A stretch of 64,000 bases of DNA from Streptomyces sp. MA5143a (GTDB lineage: Bacteria; Actinomycetota; Actinomycetes; Streptomycetales; Streptomycetaceae). Position numbers and translations under genes: made by a program. The notes beneath the pieces were generated by a model. The model saw only the letters and a list, made by a program, of their open reading frames with translations. It made no database searches and had not been told where the DNA came from. The number at the start of each line of letters is the position of its first letter. The stretch's first letter is position 1. The stretch is from contig NZ_OLMK01000010.1 of NCBI RefSeq assembly GCF_900290235.1, forward strand, positions 62,001 to 126,000, in the 5' to 3' direction. Below are positions 59,992-64,000 of the stretch, piece by piece.

Positions 59992-62880
59992 TCATGGTGA
60001 ACCGCCGTCGCTCGTGGTGCCGTTGTCCGTCGGCCGCACCGTCCGCCACGGCGCGAACGCGCTCGCCCCGCGCGGGAGCAGCGGCGCCAGCTCCGGGCAG
60101 TGGCGCAGGACGACGGAGTTCATGCCGCCCTTCTCGACCCAGTCGATGCCGAGCGGTGTGTAGACCTCCGGCCGGTAGTCGACCGTCAGGAAGCGGTCGC
60201 TCTGGAGCCGTCGGCTGGCCATCAGGATGAAGATCCGGAACGCGGTGTCGCTGAACCCGAAGCCCTCCGGCGGGTTCTCCGCGAACAGCCCCACCACGGT
60301 GTCGATCTCGTCGACGTCGCGGTACACGTCCTTCAGCCGGGCCAGGGTCTGCGCGTTCTCCGTCAACTCCTCGAACGAACGGATCCGCGGCTTGTGCAGC
60401 CCGGCACGGAAGTCGTTGTAGCGCGGCACCCCGCGCCGCCGGGTGCGGACGAGGTCCACGACCGACAGGTCGATGATCTCCCCGTCGCGCTCGAACCGCT
60501 GGAGCGAGCGGGGGAAGTTGTGCAGGGTGATCGCGCCCGGGTGGGCGATGCCGAAGGAGTACAGGGAGTTCGCGAGGCCCGTCTTGCGGATCCGGGTCTC
60601 GGCGGCGCCGCCCTGGATGTCGAGGAAACCCACCGTCTCCAGCCGCCGCCCGAACTGGTGCTCACGCAGCTCGTAGTCGTCCGGGATCAGCGGATGCATG
60701 CGGTAGACGGTGACGAAGTCCTCCGTCAGCGAGTACGGCGCCGTGTGGTGGTCCGGCAGGGTCTTCGGGATGCCGGTCAGGGAATGCGCCTCGAACAGCC
60801 ACAGCCCCAGCTGGTTGAGCCAGTTCTTCGGCGGCCCCGACCAGTTGGTGTGCAGGGCGACGTCGATCGCCTCGGTGGCGAGGATCGCCGGGGTCCACTC
60901 CACCGTGTGGATCTTCGCGATCAGGGCGGAGACCACCAGCCGTGCCGTGTGGTAGATCCGCTCCTCGCTCATCGTCGGGTACTCGGCGCGCAGCGCCGCG
61001 CAGACCGCGTTGTGCTCGCGGGCGAACAGCGTGTGCATCGCGCTGAGCCCCATCCACCAGCTCTCGTTGAACCCGGTGAGCGGGATGCCGTTGCCGTTCA
61101 TCGGCAGGTGGCCTTCCTCCAGCCGGAGTTCGGCACGCCCGTCGGCCTCCCGCAGGAACCGAGCGGTCCGCTCGTCCGCCCCGTACACCTCGGAGCCGTC
61201 CCACCAGTGGGAGGCGCTGTTGGCGAACAGGATCGGCGGCTGCCCCGGCCGTTCGATGCCCTCGTTCTCCGCGAACCGCATCACGTTCTCGGCCGGCCCG
61301 TTCGGGGTGTTGTGCCATCCGCCGTGTCCGGGCGGCAGCGGCACCTCCACACTGCCCTCGCCGGGCTTGCGGCGGCGGTGGTTGACCCAGTCGTGCACCT
61401 GGAACTGGATCCACGCCGCCGCCAGCACATTGAGCGAGGTCGCGGGGACGAAGCTCTCGCGGTGCAGCAACTGCCGGCTCACCGTGACCGGGTTCGGGAC
61501 GTCGAAGAGGTCCGGCCGGTGGTCCGGCGCCAGATTACGGCCGAAGGCGGCACCGACCGCGCCCATCCTCGGCTCGGACAGGTCGTTGTACGTCCCGTCG
61601 TACGACCGCTCCGTGCGCAGCCGCTCGGGGACCGGCCCGGGGACGGGCTGAGCCTGGGGCGGGGCCTCGCCCGGCTCGGTGTCGATCAGGTTCAGCCGGC
61701 GCAGCACCTTGCGCAGGAACACCAGGTTCAGCAGGCTCAGCGACACCGGCAGCCGGTGCCAGGGGACGTACCGGTTCAACAGCCCGATCGCGGCCTCCAC
61801 GGGGCGGCCGAGCAGCCGGTTGCGCAAGGGTTCCGCGGTGACGAAGCGCAACCCGTGACGGTGCGCGCCGCTCGCCCGGTACGCGGCCTTCCGCGCCCGG
61901 TTGATGTTCCCCAGTGGCCGGAACGCGTCGGTCGTGTACCAGGGGTTGAAGACCAGGTCCTCGACGCGCCCCGCCGCGGCCCGCGCCTCGGCGCCGTCCA
62001 GCTTCTGGCTCGGGATGGTGAGCCGCGCGATCGGCACCGCCGGCGCCACCGCGTCCTTCCACTCCACCGACGCGTCCTCGACCGGGGTGCGGCGCTCGTC
62101 CACGTACCGCTGGACGCACAGGTCGAACGCCACGTCGGCCTGCCCGAGGCGCCGCGCGAACTCGCGGTGCAGGAAGTCGGGGTCCCGCCGGTCGGGCGCG
62201 GGCGCCACCGGCGTACCGGGCGCGGGCCGGAGCAGGTACCGCACGGGCCCGGCGTCGCCCCACAGCATCGCCCCGCGGCTCCAATAGGTCTCGTTCGCGA
62301 GGGAGCTCACCGAGCGCCGGGTGGCCTCGCGCACGTTCCGCCGCATCCGCCCGGCGGTGCTGAACCCCACCGCCAGCGGCAGCTTCACCAACAGCCCGAA
62401 CGCCTTGTGCAGCGGACTGCGCGCCCCCGCCATGGCCTTGGCGAACGCCACGAACTCCCGCGCGTTCGCCGCGTGCGACACCGGGAAACTGGTGGCCAGC
62501 AGATCGTGGCTCTCGTCGTCCGACACCCGTACGCGTATCGCCGCGCCCCGCAGGTCAGGGGAGCCGTCGCCCTGCCGGACGCCGCTCGCGTTGGAGAGCC
62601 GGACCACCGCCGGGTACTCGGCGCCGGGCTGTGCGAAGCCGACGCGCAGGGCCGCCGGGAGGTCGTCGTGGAAACGCAGCCGCGCGTTCTCGACGGCCAC
62701 CGGTGCCTTCGCGTGGAACGCCCGCGCGACCCCGCCGCCCCCGGCCCGCCGGTTCCTGACCTGGACCTCCATCAGCTCCCGGGCCAGCCGCTCGAACACC
62801 AGCCGCTCGGCCTCCGGGCTGCCGCCTTCGTACCGCTCGTATCGCTCGTACCGCTGTTCGTGCTGCCCGGTCTCGGCCAT
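59992..62880 (-). CDS. Catalase-related domain fused to cyclooxygenase-type haem dioxygenase
   Basis: 962 residues. Part 1 (about 30-350) is a catalase-related fold: distal His in RAFHAKAPV (56), VRLSNASG, and RKAAY with the axial Tyr334 four after Arg330; the catalase Asn region reads DLLATSFPVSHA. Part 2 (about 450-960) is a cyclooxygenase/alpha-DOX-type peroxidase: distal His in QFQVHDW (496), WWDGSEVYG, and VYRMHPLIPD with radical Tyr726 and proximal His729, matching COX Tyr385/His388. This suggests fatty-acid oxygenation followed by hydroperoxide conversion. ATG 62880 has AAGGAAG. The alternative reading, a plain peroxidase, ignores the conserved Tyr. Confidence 0.87.
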   Translation of the reverse strand: MAETGQHEQRYERYERYEGGSPEAERLVFERLARELMEVQVRNRRAGGGGVARAFHAKAPVAVENARLRFHDDLPAALRVGFAQPGAEYPAVVRLSNASGVRQGDGSPDLRGAAIRVRVSDDESHDLLATSFPVSHAANAREFVAFAKAMAGARSPLHKAFGLLVKLPLAVGFSTAGRMRRNVREATRRSVSSLANETYWSRGAMLWGDAGPVRYLLRPAPGTPVAPAPDRRDPDFLHREFARRLGQADVAFDLCVQRYVDERRTPVEDASVEWKDAVAPAVPIARLTIPSQKLDGAEARAAAGRVEDLVFNPWYTTDAFRPLGNINRARKAAYRASGAHRHGLRFVTAEPLRNRLLGRPVEAAIGLLNRYVPWHRLPVSLSLLNLVFLRKVLRRLNLIDTEPGEAPPQAQPVPGPVPERLRTERSYDGTYNDLSEPRMGAVGAAFGRNLAPDHRPDLFDVPNPVTVSRQLLHRESFVPATSLNVLAAAWIQFQVHDWVNHRRRKPGEGSVEVPLPPGHGGWHNTPNGPAENVMRFAENEGIERPGQPPILFANSASHWWDGSEVYGADERTARFLREADGRAELRLEEGHLPMNGNGIPLTGFNESWWMGLSAMHTLFAREHNAVCAALRAEYPTMSEERIYHTARLVVSALIAKIHTVEWTPAILATEAIDVALHTNWSGPPKNWLNQLGLWLFEAHSLTGIPKTLPDHHTAPYSLTEDFVTVYRMHPLIPDDYELREHQFGRRLETVGFLDIQGGAAETRIRKTGLANSLYSFGIAHPGAITLHNFPRSLQRFERDGEIIDLSVVDLVRTRRRGVPRYNDFRAGLHKPRIRSFEELTENAQTLARLKDVYRDVDEIDTVVGLFAENPPEGFGFSDTAFRIFILMASRRLQSDRFLTVDYRPEVYTPLGIDWVEKGGMNSVVLRHCPELAPLLPRGASAFAPWRTVRPTDNGTTSDGGSP

Positions 62881-62978
62881 CGGTCGCTTCCTTCGTGCGG
62901 ACGCGTACACATGCGTACGGGATGCATACGGGACAGGGGCCGCACGCTACCGGCGGCGCCCGGTGGCCACAGCGACAG

Positions 62979-63007
62979 TTCACGCCATGTACACATCTAA
63001 GTACAAT
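62979..63007 (+). promoter_or_regulatory. Candidate sigma-70-type promoter
   Basis: TTCACG and TACAAT are separated by 17 bases in an unusually AT-rich stretch. An inverted repeat TGTAC-N8-GTACA (62988-63005) overlaps the -10 box and may be an operator. It points to the gene at 63152, leaving a leader of about 140 bases. Confidence 0.5.
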
Positions 63008-63151
63008 ATGGAGGACAGTCGTATTTGGCATGTCATGGCGGCATCCGGACGTGCGTCCGGCGGGTCCGGCGGATCTGGCGGGGCGGTGGTGTGGCTGGGC
63101 GGGGCGAAACCCCGTCGCCGGGTGTCCGGGCCCGGCGGTAAGGTCGCGCGC

Positions 63152-64000
63152 ATGTCGGAGGGGTTGAAGTCGATCGATCGGGCTGAGCTGGAAGCGGTCG
63201 ACTGGGCGGGGCTGAAGCACAACTACGGAACCGCCGAGGACGTGCCGGACCTGCTGCGCCGATGCGCGGGACCTGACCCGGACGACGCGGAGGACGCCGC
63301 GTTCGACCTGCTGAACAACCTCTACCACCAGGGCGGTTGGGTCTGCCCGGCCGCGGCGGCCGCGCTCCCCTTCGTGTTGAGCCTGGCCGCCGCCCCGCAG
63401 GTGACGCCCCGGCGCGCGCTGCTGGAACTCGTGGAGCGTCTGGCCGCCGAGGCCGGAAGGGTCGAGGCGCGGTTCCTCGACCCCCACTGGTCCGCGGCCT
63501 GGGAACGCCATCTGCCCGAGGTGCTCGCCCTGCTGGACGACCCCGAACCGGAGATCCGGCGGGCCGCCGCCGACGTCATCGGCGCCTGCGCCGACCCCGG
63601 CGAAGGCTCCCTTCCCGCACTCCTGAGCCGCTGGCATGCCGAGAGCGACCCGGTGACCCGCCTCGACCTGGTCCTCGCACTCGGCAACGCGGCCCGCCAC
63701 GCCGCGGCCGGCGCCGGGCCGGACGGGGCCGCAGCCCTCTCGGATGAAGCCGCCGCCCCCTCGGTCGAGGCCGCCGCCCTCCTGGCTTCGCTCCTCACCG
63801 CCCCGGAGCCCCAACTGCGCCTGGCGGCGCTGCACGCGCTCGGCGACCGCACCCGGGCCGCCGCTGCCGCTCCGGAGGAGGCGCGGCTGGAGATCGCGCT
63901 GGGCGCGTTGCGTGATCCGAGTGTGGAGCTGTGGCAGCGCACCAGTGCCGCGGAGTGCGGCGTGCGGGGCATGCACCAGTGGACGGCGTCCCTGTTCGAC
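63152..64000 (+). CDS. HEAT-repeat-like protein, cut by the window end
   Basis: 283 codons are visible, with no stop. After LKHNYGTAEDVPDLLRRC, LLNNLYHQGGWVCPAAAAALPFVLSLA opens a series of about 35-45-residue helical pairs (LPEVLALLDDPEPEIRRAAADVIGACAD; LRLAALHALGDRTRAAAAAP) typical of HEAT repeats, so a protein-binding scaffold is likely. ATG 63152 is used. ATG 63008 is in frame but would add a low-complexity Gly/Ser stretch and abuts the promoter. No operon context visible. Confidence 0.75.
   Translation, partial: MSEGLKSIDRAELEAVDWAGLKHNYGTAEDVPDLLRRCAGPDPDDAEDAAFDLLNNLYHQGGWVCPAAAAALPFVLSLAAAPQVTPRRALLELVERLAAEAGRVEARFLDPHWSAAWERHLPEVLALLDDPEPEIRRAAADVIGACADPGEGSLPALLSRWHAESDPVTRLDLVLALGNAARHAAAGAGPDGAAALSDEAAAPSVEAAALLASLLTAPEPQLRLAALHALGDRTRAAAAAPEEARLEIALGALRDPSVELWQRTSAAECGVRGMHQWTASLFD

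Noticed and set aside
60100..63000. Open frame of 966 codons antisense to the haem dioxygenase fusion
   Set aside because: Composition (VQGD, RRQHV, LRPV) is typical antisense GC bias; the opposite strand carries intact catalytic motifs.

Overview
The window is about 72% GC with strong third-position GC bias, GTG/TTG starts, many LacI/TetR/LysR regulators, secreted glycoside hydrolases, XRE-DUF5753/DUF397 pairs and a second EF-G. This points to a Streptomyces (or close relative) chromosome arm. The gene at 42860 carries Met120, the change I recall from the S. coelicolor GTP cyclohydrolase II paralogue SCO6655, which fits that placement.

Layout. 0-5.7 kb: EF-G paralogue, a convergent secreted GH43-type arabinofuranosidase with AbfB domain, a lipoprotein and a small secreted protein. 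5.8-13.5 kb: a 1,299-residue XRE-STAND-WD40 protein, a secreted NlpC/P60 hydrolase, a MarR-like regulator, an XRE-DUF5753/DUF397 pair and a membrane protein. 13.6-17.1 kb: a PhyH oxygenase with a small partner, then a secreted GH6 cellulase divergent from a LacI regulator with CebR-type palindromes between them. 17.3-17.9 kb: a nonapeptide-repeat protein and a decayed cold-shock gene. 18-22.4 kb: a PhyH/SDR/Gfo-Idh operon divergent from its own LacI regulator. 22.8-27.3 kb: a lower-GC island with a membrane NACHT NTPase and an MHS-type transporter. 27.4-35.6 kb: an EamA transporter, an ABC-2 exporter under a LysR regulator, an HTH/coiled-coil protein with its own operator, and many gene remnants.

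35.7-43.6 kb holds the most novel set: a CDP-alcohol phosphatidyltransferase, an MDR dehydrogenase without the zinc motif, a QueD/PTPS-fold protein without its catalytic residues, a GT4 glycosyltransferase, a methyltransferase, an AglD/LPG-synthase-like membrane protein, a creatininase-family hydrolase and an atypical GTP cyclohydrolase II. The QueD, GT, methyltransferase and membrane genes overlap start to stop. I infer a pathway from GTP through a formylaminopyrimidine (FAPy), deformylated by the creatininase homologue, to a methylated, glycosylated, perhaps lipid-linked product. A coupled operon of an FAD oxidoreductase and two saccharopine dehydrogenases follows (43.7-47.1 kb) and may or may not belong.

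47.1-51.5 kb: a serine hydrolase, a TetR-controlled MFS drug exporter, an F420/FMN-type small oxidoreductase and a membrane protein. 51.6-56.9 kb: a shikimate/quinate catabolic cluster (MHS transporter, TetR, NAD-type shikimate/quinate dehydrogenase, 3-dehydroshikimate dehydratase-HPPD fusion) with a matched pair of 26-bp operators. 57-64 kb: a membrane protein with repeats, a nitroreductase-like protein, a 962-residue fusion of a catalase-related domain to a cyclooxygenase-type haem dioxygenase (a likely oxylipin enzyme), and the start of a HEAT-like protein cut by the window end.
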